Origin: Aphrophora alni
Lineage: Eukaryota > Arthropoda > Insecta > Hemiptera > Aphrophoridae
NCBI GenBank assembly: GCA_963513935.1
Contig: OY740773.1
Location: forward strand, 104,021,291-104,085,290
Reading direction: 5' to 3'
DNA length: 64,000 nt
The notes under the pieces were generated by a model that saw nothing but the letters and a program-made list of their open reading frames with translations, did not search any database and had not been told where the DNA came from. A program made the translations under genes and the position numbers. Positions 34,771 through 46,548 of this stretch are shown here, piece by piece (within the stretch, counting starts at the first letter, position 1; every line of letters begins with the position of its first letter).

Positions 34771-37139
34771 AAAATAATATTTTGCTGTGAGCTCTAATCG
34801 TGAAGCATCAATCAGTGATTAATCGTAATTACCTTAATAATCGAGTTTACGATTAATCGATAAGCTAATCATCTCACCCAGCTAACTTGTATACATATTT
34901 TTCTTATTCTTTTCCCAAAGCTGTAAAATGATGAACATAGGGCCTACAAAATTCTTCTTCAAGAGAACAGCTGTCATTTTAAAATTTACCATCTGACTGT
35001 TTAAACTAGTACGACCAATTAACTAGTCCAAGTTATTTTAGAAAAGTAGACTGGAACAAAATGAAATAAAAATTAAGACATCCTACACATTTACAAAAAT
35101 ACATAAGATATTGATAAAACTATGAAAACGTGTTTTGTGGATTATGATTGATGCTGATTTTATGACCCTGGGCAAGTTTGTACAACATTTATTTTTAAAA
35201 AACAACTGATCGTTTGAGTTCTTTTTCTTATAACATTTTATTAGCTAAAGTAGAAGTTCCAGAGTCAGGACCTATCCAAAATATCCCGACAAATGTAATG
35301 CGAGTAATGAAAAGATTGGTGGACTTCGTTAAAATCCTAGCCCTTTAAAAATAGTAATCTAGATAAAATCCTGATAAACTAATCACCTAAAATAATTATA
35401 ATCTAATAAAAAATCAACTGTGCTCTTACTAAATGTTGGTTGATCCGATGCATTGCCGTTCCAATGTAAGTTTGCGTTGAAACACTCTTGTAGTAAGTAG
35501 AGTCAAATAACCACATCTAGCTTTTGTCAGTTTATTTCATGAATATAACATTATGTGCATCCTGAAACTAAAAACCATATATTTTTATGATGAATCCTAC
35601 AACTAGCCAACTTTCAATATCACTCTTACATAAACAAATATTTTAAATTTCTCCTCCCTTAACAAAATGGTTATTCAAGACACTAATTTTTCTAACCAGG
35701 ACATTAGTATTATAAGTTAATGTAGTTGATCTAAAGATCAGATAAAAACTTCTGAAAAGTTTTCACAGAATTTTTTTTTTTTTTTTCAGATCCTTCAAAG
35801 TCCAAGATAAGTGGTTTTAGGGATGATGACCGTCTGTGGTGTGCTCTTCAACCCAAATGTGTGATAATTAAATGTGAAATTATAGATATCGATCAAATTT
35901 GATGTTGGTAAATTTATCTATTATGTTGGGATGTTTTTCATTAATTTGATAATTCAAAGTTTGGGAATAACTACCATAAGAGAGAAAAAAAACTAGCATA
36001 GTTATTTTCATAAAATTTTTCTGTATAGACCCAAACAAAACAATGTTCACTATCTATTCAAAAATACTAGTTCATGAGTTATGGGTGTAAAAAACACAAA
36101 CAACAAGGTTACGGTATTGTTGTAAATGACACAATTCCTTAAAATAGACCTGATTTCATTAAAACTTTTGTGGAAAGTGAAGATTAACTGAAACTGGTGT
36201 GCAAAATCCTAAGTTATAAAATTTTCATTCTGAAAAATGAACAAAAAGATAATATTTTTAATCACAGCCACTTGATTTCAACCAAATAACATTTAAACCT
36301 AGAGCCAGTTTATAAGAGAAGCAAAGTAAACACAGACGGTAATTATTTAGTAAGTCGATATACAGATTATTTAAAAAAAATTATTTGTCTAATTATTTTA
36401 CTATATAAATTATTTTTAAATTATATACAATGAGCAGAAATAAACCTTTTCACTGAAAAATTGAAAATTATCTTTTTTAAAGTAATATTTTCAATTAAAT
36501 AGTATGTCTGGTCTTCATCCATTTCGCCCAATAACATTAACATACCAGTAGGCCTAAATGACACAAACAAGATTCAATTCTATAGAAAAATACGTTTTAA
36601 TAAAAATGACTAATAAGAAGAAGTATATGCCGTGATATGCGAGTGATGAAACTCTCGATGCACATAGGAGGGGAGAAAGCTTCCTCTCTTCTAGAGTAAA
36701 GCTGCTTTAAAGACAAATATGAAAGCTGCTATAAGTTTATAGAAAGAGGAGATTCTAAAGATTCATTTTCATGTAAAAGCACAATTTGATAGTTATTTTT
36801 TAAAAATACAATTGTTTAATAAACATCCACATTTTTTAGCAGATAACTTATATAGTAATAAACAGGGAATATATTATGTTTACTACAGAGTTTGCTATTA
36901 ATATTTCTTAGTATTGATTAGTATGACTACAATTTATGACATTTTGCAAAACTTGTTGAAGTGAAACTTAATTTTTTTTTGTAATATTCACGTAAGATTA
37001 CAAAAATGTATGCTTAATAAAATTAATATTTTTTAGAACATTAATTTTAAGGCAAGAATTTAAGACATTAGGTAAAGGAGTAGGCTTAATAATAAGTTTA
37101 CAATTGTGATATAAAAGAGAACAAAAAATAGCATGTTCA

Positions 37140-37600
37140 TTATTTAAATAGAATATTTACATAAAATTTACTAATAGCATTGTGATACATATAAAAATAA
37201 TTCTTCCAGCGGAAACCTAATTTTGTAACAACCTTACAGACACACCATATACTTCCTTTGAAATCTATTTTATCGTTTAATACACGTAGTATTCCTCTGA
37301 AGTCTTTCACCCTTAAATGAAATTCAAGAATTGTCTTGCGGATTACAGATGTCGAAATCATCGAATGTAGTTTTCTAAATTTGTCTAGTCTACTTTTTTC
37401 TTGGGGTAGTGAACTTAGGCGATGTTATACCAGACGTTTTATTATACTCATTGATAATTCTTTTAACACTACTAAAAGATACACCACAAGCTAAACTTTA
37501 GTTTGTAAAGCTTTTTCACCAAACTATCATTTTCTTTTTTCATGACATCGTAAACATTATGAATAATCTTCTTGCTCTATCAGTGGATCACTTTTCTCTC
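37140..37600 (-). pseudogene. Decayed IS630/Tc1-like transposase fragment
   Basis: Reading right to left, pieces appear as DVMKKENDSLVKKL (near 37545), SVKRII, TSGITSPKFTTPRKK, then FDDFDIC and, after a one-frame shift, VIRKTILEFHLRVKDF, LRVLNDKIDFKGSI and VVTKLGFRWK. The order (HTH domain, a basic linker, 'DDFD..AIRR.I.EFY', then 'F.GS...L...LGFRWKK') is that of a common insect transposase-like family with a Tc1/IS630-type DDE domain. The catalytic part downstream is missing. It is probably a dead fragment. Confidence 0.6.
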
Positions 37601-37820
37601 AACAGACTTACTTGCTGACGTTATGAGACATTCCTGGAGGGAACAGCTACACAACACTGAAATGTTTTCAGAAAGGCTGCAACAAAAACACCACGTACGA
37701 AGACATAAACCAATTGAGGGGGTTGTTCCGCGCATGCACAAACTTTCTCTTTGTCATGCACATACCCAAGACAATTTCATCACTCGCCTCACGGTCTGTA
37801 ATGCGCAATACGATTCATGA
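37601..37820. other. G+C-richer patch next to the transposase fragment
   Basis: This patch is clearly less A+T-rich than its surroundings and has an 82-codon open frame on the plus strand (37572-37820) with no recognisable motif. It may be part of the same dead transposon. Confidence 0.3.
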
Positions 37821-38429
37821 ACCTTGATATTAGATGATATTTGACTGTCAGTGGTTAATTAAAATCTATTCAAAGTCTAACTTTGAAGAATTATATTCTT
37901 TTTCATTTCTATGTTGAAATTCCACAGTTAAATAATTACTTTCTTTTAAAATAAGGTTTTAGAGCTAACAGTTCCTATTGATATTTGTGACTTCTACATA
38001 ACCTATACATGAATTTGTTACTTTTCAATTTTTCAGTAAAAAAGTGAATTCCGGGTTAAAATTTATTATACAATTTCAAAATAAGATATGTAGTACAAGA
38101 ATTGGATAGATTCTATAAATAATCTTTAAATCAACTTATCAAATAATTAACGGATAGCGCTCTATTCAAATACATAAAAATCTCTCAGGCTAAAAAAACT
38201 CCTTAGAATAAAAAAAATAATAAAAATTTCACAAAAGTTGATAAAAGGAGACATTTCTATACCAATTTATCTCCCACGCCGAAAAACTCTGTAAACTAAT
38301 AAAGAAAATTACATTCTTCTAATTAAGTGTGTAAGTAGCTTCTAAGGTAATAACTATATTAAAAGTCTAAAAACACTGATTTTTTTTTAATTTGTGAAGG
38401 GAGTATAATGAGAAGAGTGAGTTATACCT

Positions 38430-38636
38430 TGTTCACTCTTGGATTGCGGCTGGCGAAGGGGTTCTACCTGCCCCAGTCCCACTCACGCATGCACACTCAC
38501 CAACACCAGCCCAAAATCTCAGGTCAACGTCTGGTCTTAATCCCCTCCAGGACAACGGCCTCGTTTGTGTACGTGAGGGCTTCGTTTGTGTGTGTGAGCG
38601 ACCAACCCTTCGCCAGCCGCAATCCGAGAGTGAACA
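38430..38636. repeat. Foldback element with 33 bp inverted arms
   Basis: The arm TGTTCACTCTTGGATTGCGG continuing CTGGCGAAGGG (38430-38463) is inverted at 38604-38636 with about one or two mismatches. The roughly 140 bp between them is G+C-rich and holds a repeated TTCGTTTGTG. It is probably a small non-autonomous DNA element; no target duplication is confirmed. Confidence 0.8.
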
Positions 38637-39654
38637 GAATATAAATGTGCTAAAACCCCCTCCCTGCATAAGAATAGCAATTAATATTTGTAAAATGAAA
38701 CACAAACATAATATTTAGTAAATATTCTACAATTTATTAAGTCTTGTCAACCAGTTATAGGATTTAAGAAGCAGCTTAGCAAAAATTAGGTAAAAAATAT
38801 TAGAAATCGAACAATTTATACATATTAGATAAATAAACTTCAGTTTATTATAAAAATTTGTTTATAGTTGTTATGGTTAATGGAATAGGTATTAATGGAT
38901 TTTTAGACTCAAAAAATGTTTCGCATTGTTAAAAAATATATGATTAATGATAAACAAGGTAAATAGTTTGAGTTTTCATGATTTTTAATGACTAAAATCT
39001 GGGGTGAGCTACAACGCATATTTACCATATATATCATTTTGAACAACTCAAACATGTTCATAAAAAACAGAAAAAATTTATAAGTTTTCTGAAACGAAAA
39101 ATGCATATGTACTTTGATATAACACAGTTTAAATGGATATTATCAAAATTCAATTTAATAATTTAAATTTTTACTGCATATGAAAATAGTTTTTACTAAT
39201 TCACAAAATTAATAAATAAAATTCTCACTACAAATAAACTTAGTACCGTACTAAAAATGAGCTATATGAAAACAACTGCTCTTATATAGATCTAGCATTC
39301 TGCAGATGTTTAAATTTTGACAATTAATCTGATTGTTTCACAGCTACCCAGCCGTTATGAAATTTAACCTATAATTATTTAAATATCACACGAAGATTCT
39401 TTACCTACAAAACATTACTATGAAAGTCCAATTAGATACAAATTGAGAGAATAATATGAGATTAAACAAAAGCCTACTTGACCTTTATAATCATATTAGG
39501 CCTACGTAGTATTAGAATTCAACTAAAAAGTTATATATAAATTAGAAAACATGTTTTATGGTAAGTTAGGCCAACGTTATGTGAGCTAGTCTAGACTACA
39601 CAAGATGCTAATAATAAATTAACTAGCCTATTTAAGGTAATTGTTTACTTAAAG

Positions 39655-40170
39655 ATAATTATTTAAGGTAAAGAAAGTCACAGTTTTTTTGGCAATTTTT
39701 TATTTAACATGTTCTACATATCTTATTTGTTAATAATAAAATAAGCTTTCAACACAGAGTTACGGGAGAAAAACATAATTTCAACTTTTATAGGTTAAGG
39801 TCCATTAAGTGAGTTATGCGTTAAAATATGAATGTACGTGTATAAATTTTTACCTTACAAGGTTAAGTAAGGAGGCTATGTATGTATATATTTATATAAA
39901 CCACCTTATTTAACCTATATGTAAATTTGTAAAAAAAGAAGAAATTGTGCATTATTTCCCAAGTAGTAAACCATCCAAGTACTAACTGCGCTCGATGTTG
40001 CTTGACTTCGGTACCATATAAATGCACTGAATTCCGTAGTTCTGAAATTGCGATTTTTCAGTGGAAAAATTAGCTCCGCGTTGAAAACTTATTTATATTA
40101 TTAACAAATAAGGTACGTACAACATGTTAACAAAAAAAGTTGTGACTTTCTTTGTAAATAATTACCTCAA
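39655..40170. repeat. Foldback structure with ~110 bp arms enclosing a 5S rRNA-like fragment
   Basis: The left arm (39655-39766) has AAAGAAAGTCACA, TTTAACATGTT, CTTATTTGTTAATAAT and TTTCAACAC. The right arm (40061-40170) has the reverse complement of each in reverse order: GTTGAAAAC, ATTATTAACAAATAAG, AACATGTTAAC and TGTGACTTTCTTT. The arms are diverged and about 295 bp apart. The enclosed part carries the 5S-like segment. Confidence 0.78.
39946..40012 (-). pseudogene. 5S rRNA-like fragment
   Basis: On the minus strand the sequence reads ACCGAAGTCAAGCAACATCG, then AGTTAGTACTTGGATGG, then CTTGGGAA. This follows animal 5S rRNA from the internal promoter A-box/intermediate region through the C box and into helix V. 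The 5' third of 5S is not clearly recognisable and the 3' end decays, so it is a remnant or a 5S-derived SINE head, not a working gene. Confidence 0.8.
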
Positions 40171-40996
40171 TTTAATCCTCAGAAATATAGGTGTAACCAC
40201 ATTTTTATTATGTAATAGGCCTACCCTATAAATATTCAAATGAATGTGCAGTTAATAGGTTTTGTTGTTTGATTAATATGGAGAGAAGTTATCTGATCAA
40301 TTTAAGTGCAAAATCTCAGCAATCCCTCTTCAAAATACTATTTTTTCCATCATTTCGATACTTATTAAAGACGCTTTATACTTTTTATCTTTCACAATTC
40401 ATTATTTCCGTCTGAAATCAGCGATTTAAAATGACTGTTTATGGCATTTTGAGGTCATTTCGACAAATATATCATCAATATTAAATCAAATCTACGATGT
40501 TATATTTTTATTCTGAGCAAATAGTTCTTCAACAGGTCAGGGAAGGTGTTACCTAACCACACCTAGTTAAAAGACAACAGGTCAAGGAATATATATATAT
40601 ATATTTACCTAATTTGACCTATGATTCTTTTAGTAGGTCTGGGTTTCACAGACCTAGTCATCATGAATCTTATATCATAGAGGCGTACTAATACCAACCT
40701 GTAGAAGTGAATTCAAAATGACTATATGATTGAACATGTTACAAATTTGTCAATTTCATAGATTGTTAAGTAACTAATGAATTGTGAGAGATAAAAATCA
40801 CTTGTATTGTTAATAAGTACCTACTTGATGGAAAAATGCTATTTTGAAACGGAATTACCGAGATTTCGCACTTAAAGATCAGACAACTTCTCTCAATATT
40901 TACCTGTTGTTTAAAATAAAGCAATACTATAGCCTAAGTTTAATTTTCATTACTGTTGAGACAGAAGGTTCTTGGTGGAATTCCATGTTTAAAGAT
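40171..40996. other. Intergenic A+T-rich DNA
   Basis: No gene or clear repeat is seen apart from a short AT run near 40590. Confidence 0.35.
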
Positions 40997-41150
40997 AATA
41001 AAACACAATTTTTTTTATTTTGAAACTTCCACCTGTTTTTCATTTTCTTCAGTCTGTAACACAGCCTCGTCAATGCCTTAGCAGGCGAAACCATTGGTCA
41101 GCTAAACTAATAAAAATTGGAAGTTGTAAAATAAAAAATTGTGTTTTATT
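40997..41150. repeat. Inverted-repeat Penelope-like tail
   Basis: The arm AATAAAACACAATTTTTTTT continuing to ACTTCCA (40997-41031) is inverted at 41117-41150 (TTGGAAGTTG to TTGTGTTTTATT). Between them is GCCTTAGCAGGCGAAACCAT followed by TGGTCAGC. The A+T-rich arms and GGCGAAAC core resemble tails of Penelope-like elements, which are known to carry hammerhead motifs and inverted pseudo-LTR pieces. The ribozyme-type reading is inference. Confidence 0.5.
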
Positions 41151-44100
41151 AACTACTGTATAAGTTTAGAAAAATTAATACTTTACCGAGATATTCACTA
41201 TGAAAATTGAAATACATGAAAAATAATAATAAGAATCTAAGCTTGGTAGTTATTAATCTACTGCAACAATCAATATAAATACTAAAACACCCAATATCAT
41301 TTGAAAGAATAATTAAAAAACATAAAATTATTTTGGTATTATTTCATAAGTTATTGACCTATTCCTGTGTTAAAGTCTTTAATATTAACAGAGGCCAACT
41401 TTTCTGTAGATGTTAAAATTTCAATTCATATCATTTCAGCTATTTTGAGTCTCCTGTACATTAAAAAAACCATTATGAAAATAACGTTATTCAAATAATA
41501 TAGTTGATACATTGATAACGACACTTCAACAAATGGCGGGATTTAAGACAATGGCCGGCTTGAATACAGAGTAGAGTAGAATTAGCCAAGCATTAACGAT
41601 ACAACATATATTTCAAATTCTACACACTGTCAACAATATCAATTAATTTAGAAAGTCACTTCAACTATTTAAATAGAGTAAACTTACTGCAATAAACAAA
41701 TTGTTCATAATTTTTAAATGTATAAACCTTATGCTCTCTCTCTGCTTACCTAGTCTCTAAAAGCAATGCAATACCAACAAAAATGTTCTAAGTTTACATG
41801 TTCAAAACATCAAATTTGAGAATGAAGTTAATGTATACAATAAGAACGAAATTTCAAAGTTTGTTGAAAACAATACTTCCTAAAAATTAATGGGAAAGAA
41901 AACTCACCTTAGTAATTATAAACACTTTCCTTGTTTCTTCTAAATTAGTTAAACAAATTGCAGTGATTTCATTCCAGAATGGAGGTGGGGACTGGGGACT
42001 TTAGGATACGTAGGCCTTCTTGATTATGTGAGAGAACCAACTGCAATTCCAGTTTTGTTAATATAATATGAACATAATAATAATAATGATGATTAAAATT
42101 GTTATAATTTATAACGTGATTAAAATAAACTATCATTGGCTTTAAATTAAATATTTGCCAGTTTTCCATAAATATTATTTCCAGGAAATTCATTATTTAA
42201 AAATACTGGTTGTCTCGGGTCCACACTACAATGTATAACTGATATAATAATATGTACAGTATAATATAGTATTTTATAAAGTTTAGAAATATTTTAATTT
42301 TTTTATTTTATAGATTTAATTGTAAAATATTCTATTATGGAATTATTTGTAATAATTTATTGTGAACATAATTTTATGTAATTTACAAACGTGTGCCCCT
42401 ATAAAAAAAAAGTCTTGGAAGTGCTGCTATACGGCAAAAATTGTAAGCTATTTGAATTTTATACAATGATTTTAAATTTTAAACTGTAATGTAATAAAAT
42501 TAGTAGAATAAAAATTAATTTGGTTTAGTTTTGTGTAAACTTTAATGATCAAGTCTGATGTAATTTTTAAGATATACCTCTATCATAGTATCAGTTTATT
42601 TTTTGAACAGAAAATATATTTTGAGTTATCTCCCTCTGTGAAGATCACTTTTATTTTGTTAATACTTTTAAAATTTTGAATTTTATTGAAACCGGAATCT
42701 TTCTTAAATCTTGCATAAACACTTTACAAACATTGTCGCACATCACATAACAATTATTACTCTATTGTTTTCAAGTGATAGAATAATCTTAATTTATTAT
42801 AAAACATATGTCCCTTCAGATTTTATGAATATTCTTACTAACCCTATACATTTCATACTTCAATTTTGGAGTAGGCCTAAGCTTCTGTTTTTATGAAAGG
42901 TCTTTCTTAGAATAAAACTCTAACACAAGATCTCACAAAAATCACCTAATCAAGCGAGTTTCAATGACAAAGTCGCCATCCTCAGTGATACATGAGCTAC
43001 AATAACTAAACTATAACTTTTTATTATCTCACAAGTCAAGTTCAATATTTATTTATAGAGGTTTTTCTTATATAAACGTTTTATTTTACACTGCATTGAC
43101 TTTTTTTTTTATGTAGCTGTTTAGAGGCCACAATCCACAATCTCAATTGTTTTGATTCCAACAATAGGCTATTTGTATTTTATTTTTTGTCGTTTCTATA
43201 CTTATTGTAGGAAAATCAGTACCGGTAGTCTTACTGATTATGTTTTTATTTTCATGTGCGAATTTAATAATGAATGTGAGAGATAGCACAAGTAATATGA
43301 ACCATTTGTTTTTCATTATTCAAATATAGATAACAATTCAAGATGTATAAAGATATAATTTTACTATAATCTTACGCAGAACTGAAATTTACATTTTCTA
43401 GCCTAGGTTATTGAGTTTGAAAATTGTATTCTGAAGTTATGTTGAAAGTTTATTTAGGAAATTGACCATAAAAATTTGAACATTATTAAAACATTAATTT
43501 ATTGTGTGATTATATAATGAAATTCATAACGTAGAATGTGCAGTAAGAAGGGTGCTAAACTTTGGAGAGTGAATATGAACATTAAACAAAGGAAAAATAT
43601 ACTTATAAATATAAAAAAATAATAGAACTTTAAAACAGGCTGAGATATCAATACCAAAATTTTCAGTATGTTTTAAACTATTAGTTTACAGTATACTACA
43701 AAATCTTATAATTACTTTACTTAACCATTTCAAAATGGTGTTCATTAAAATAAAAATGGTGTTCATTAAAATGGTTTTCAGCAAATATGTTGATGTGAAA
43801 TATATCAAAAATTGTTGATTTTACAAAACAATTTACAAGATACAAAAATATTTAGTCCTCCTATTAATGCTGAATAAGAAGATATCTTTGTTTGATTATA
43901 TGTCAGCGGATAGCTTAAACATTGGTAAAAAATTGAAAATAGTAATTTTTAGCAATTATACTAGATTAAGCAATAGCTTTTCTTCTCATCCAGTAATCAA
44001 CTATTTCAAAAATTGACTGCTTAGTGCTGGAAAACCATGAAATGCTCTTCTGTTCTAGTAAATTACCAAGAATTTTTTTACAGATATCTCAGCTTTGTTA

Positions 44101-45032
44101 ACTTAACAATAAAAACAAAGAAGGCATCAAAATTTGTCACAACTTATTTTGGTTAAACCAACAGCTTTTTTCATTTTAAATACCAACAGATAACGCTGAC
44201 CTTGAAAAAACAAAAACAAAAGGTCTACCTCGAGACATTTTAAAATTGCAAGAGAGCTTAAATGTTGTTAAATTTTTAAAGGCGTTGAACACAACACTTC
44301 TACCAGTTTATTGTTAAATGAATTTAGTGTATCTGTAAATTAATACCACATTAAAAGTCCACCAAAACTTAAATTTGATCAAATATTTTAGTTAAGATTT
44401 AACTTAATTTAATGAAACAAATTATTGTTTCAACCTACCCGTGAGTTTCATACATTAAATATTTTAAAACAAGTTGCCATCATACTTATCCTGTATCCTG
44501 TATTACTCTCCGTGACTGACTCACTCTGCTCATACAAAAGGTTTAGTACCAAGCGGATCTTGAAGCTGTACATATGAAAAAGCATTTTTCATCCATAGTT
44601 GTGACGGTGACAATAACTACTGTTGTAAATATCAAATATAAGTTTAGCAAAATCCTTGTTATTTTCCCCCGCAGAGAGTTGTGAAGGGTGTCTTTTGTGC
44701 AGAATTAAGATTTCCAAATTTTGAATTACTTTAATGTATTATAAGTCAGATTACTAAGAGTAATGAACATAAAAACTGTTTAATAATAACCAACATATTG
44801 GTTGAATATAATCACGAATTTCAATCAATTTTTATACTGGTATCTCAGAGTCCACACATACGAAATTTCAATTCTCAAGGATTCCCTGAACTATAAAAAT
44901 TGGAAACAAAACTATGACTGCATTAAAACCAGTTATGTTCATTATATTACTGTTAATTGAGCACATTTATATGCTGCAGTTTAGTTGTAAACCACTGAAT
45001 TTTATGACTATATCATCAAAATGTACATAATG
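41151..45032. other. Intergenic A+T-rich DNA
   Basis: No gene is recognised. A Penelope-like tail motif near 42958 is listed separately, and a small direct repeat (AAAATGGTGTTCATT twice) lies at about 43732-43763. Confidence 0.35.
42958..42985 (-). other. Hammerhead-like core of a Penelope-like tail
   Basis: The minus strand reads CTGAGGATGGCGAC, TTT, then GTCATTGAAAC. CTGAGGA fits the hammerhead CUGANGA core and GAAAC fits the second conserved strand, with a partly decayed stem II between (three Watson-Crick pairs around the TTT loop, then a mismatch and wobbles). No coding part is adjacent. It is probably a truncated element end; activity is not implied. Confidence 0.4.
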
Positions 45033-45502
45033 TATGGGCGTCATCGCCGGGGGGGGGGGGACGCCCCCCCCCAATGTTTGAGATGTAAAAATATTTTTGC
45101 TAAAAACGAATGATTTACTTAAAACCTTAAAAGGTGAACATCGGGCTTTGTCTTTACTAGGGTTTTTAACATAACATTTCTGTTACAAACGCAAATAGAA
45201 TTAATTATGAATAGTTGTATGCAATAAAGCCCAGTATGTTGGTAGTTAGTTTGTCGGTGTGGAGTATCGTCGTCTCGTCTTGAATCTGATCTGACTCATT
45301 GCGCAGAAGGTTTGATTCTCTGCTCAGCTTACAAAAAGTTATAATAATTAGATTTATTGTTTTAGTGTACTTCATTTGCTGACAAAATATTAAAATAAAT
45401 GTTAAAAAAGGATGTTTTGAGAAGTTTAATTTAAAAAAATTTCCATACCACCAGACCCCGGCATATGTTCCCCCCAATAATGAACTGGTGATGACGCCCA
45501 TG
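45033..45502. mobile_element. Non-autonomous hAT-type element, 470 bp
   Basis: Ends [C/T]ATGGGCGTCATC[A/G]CC are inverted, and a perfect 8 bp repeat ACATAATG flanks it (45025-45032 and 45503-45510). Near the left end is a run of about 12 G followed by GA and CGCCCCCCCCC. The interior has no transposase. On the plus strand, GGTTTGATTCTCTGC near 45308 weakly resembles a B box, but no matching A box is convincing. Confidence 0.85.
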
Positions 45503-45510
45503 ACATAATG

Positions 45511-46029
45511 GATAGAGATATCAAAACAAAAAATTTCAGAAAATGATCCTTCAATTCCCAGAGAAATGTTAATTAAAAAAAAAAAAAAAACTTTACTTCT
45601 GAACAGTGACAGATAACTTTGAAACCAACTATGTAAAAATTTATAAAAATATAAATTCCATTACTTAAATAAATTTTAATATTAGGAAATGAGAGCCCAT
45701 GCCAAACCACAGCACTATGGGTTTTACTTGATTAATAAAATGAAACTCACATGATTGTATCACTGTGTCTTTAATACTGACTTTGATTGATCTCTTACAA
45801 TGTCTGTCCCTTAGGTTGTGTACTTAGAGAGTAACTGTACTTTTATTTTATCTTTGTACTTACATATGACATCTCCTTTCTTTTACAAAAAATTTTCAAC
45901 ATTTAAAAAAACTTATTTAAGCTATGAAATAATTATAACTGAAATTATTACTTTCTTCTATTTTATTTACTAACCTATATTAATTTTTTTTTTCCTAAAT
46001 AATTTATCATTAAACTTCTCTGGCGACTT
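45511..46029. other. Intergenic A+T-rich DNA
   Basis: It includes an A homopolymer at about 45577-45590. No gene or repeat family is recognised. Confidence 0.35.
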
Positions 46030-46295
46030 TCAAAGGTTTTCAGATGGAATTTCCCCGTGAAAAGTTTTCATCTTTCTTATTTTTATCTCAGCAAAGTCTA
46101 AATCTAGACTATAAGCAGTTAGAATAATTTTTACCTGTGACAAAATATTGTCCGACTTGTGTAATGATTTTATATCTTCTCTGAGGCTCCGGATGTTGTT
46201 TCTCTCAACATCTAGTGTGACATCCATAGTTGTAGCAATGTCTTGAGAAGGTAATTTAAGGTAGAGACTCTTAACCCCTGGAGAGACATCAAGGT
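46030..46295 (-). CDS. Candidate terminal exon of an unrecognised gene
   Basis: On the minus strand an acceptor (GATGTCTCTCCAG) is followed, in one frame, by VKSLYLKLPSQDIATTMDV, then ERNNIRSLREDIKSLHKSDN, then KIRKMKTFHGEIPSEN and a stop at about 46030. The composition (many E, K, D, L; few N/F/Y runs) and predicted helical character differ from chance frames in this A+T-rich DNA. I do not recognise the family and cannot place upstream exons with confidence; a 57 bp exon-like piece at about 47643-47699 (EVKASVGEIFIKYLQTLYR) does not splice to it in phase. It could be the coiled-coil tail of a small structural protein or an old pseudogene. Confidence 0.35.
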
Positions 46296-46384
46296 GAAAA
46301 CTCTATGGGTCATTGTGTAAAAAAAAAAAAATAATAATAATAATATGCTTTATGTTATATATTTGGTGAAAAATAATACTACCA

Positions 46385-46548
46385 CTTCAAATATTCTAAC
46401 ACTGTCAGGGTCGGAAGAATACAAGAGTTGGTAGAGAGACCTGAAAGGAAAGATAAAAGGGACCAAACCCAAGATTATACGGGGAAAAGATCCACCTTGG
46501 ATCGTTGGGATTGCTATAACCATACTCAGTAGTGAGCCACTGGGGATA
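46385..46548 (+). repeat. Dispersed repeat family 1, copy D
   Basis: It has CACTGTCAGGGTCGGAAGAA, ACAAGAGTTGGTAGAGAGAC, CTGAAAGGAAAGATAAAAGG and TACTCAGTAGTGAGCCACTG, matching the second half of the family. The first half is missing. Confidence 0.65.

Larger units (their letters stand above)
32993..37139. other. Intergenic A+T-rich DNA
   Basis: No gene is recognised. It contains a TA microsatellite, a long hairpin, a polypyrimidine tract and one family-1 repeat fragment (listed separately). A patch at 34800-34865 with repeated ATTAATCG words may be the end of a hAT-type element. Confidence 0.4.

Noticed and set aside
34795..34870. hAT-type end with repeated ATTAATCG words
   Set aside because: Neither a defined terminus nor a target duplication can be seen.
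39946..40012. Functional 5S rRNA gene
   Set aside because: The 5' third is not recognisable and the 3' end is decayed, so the molecule could not fold or assemble normally.
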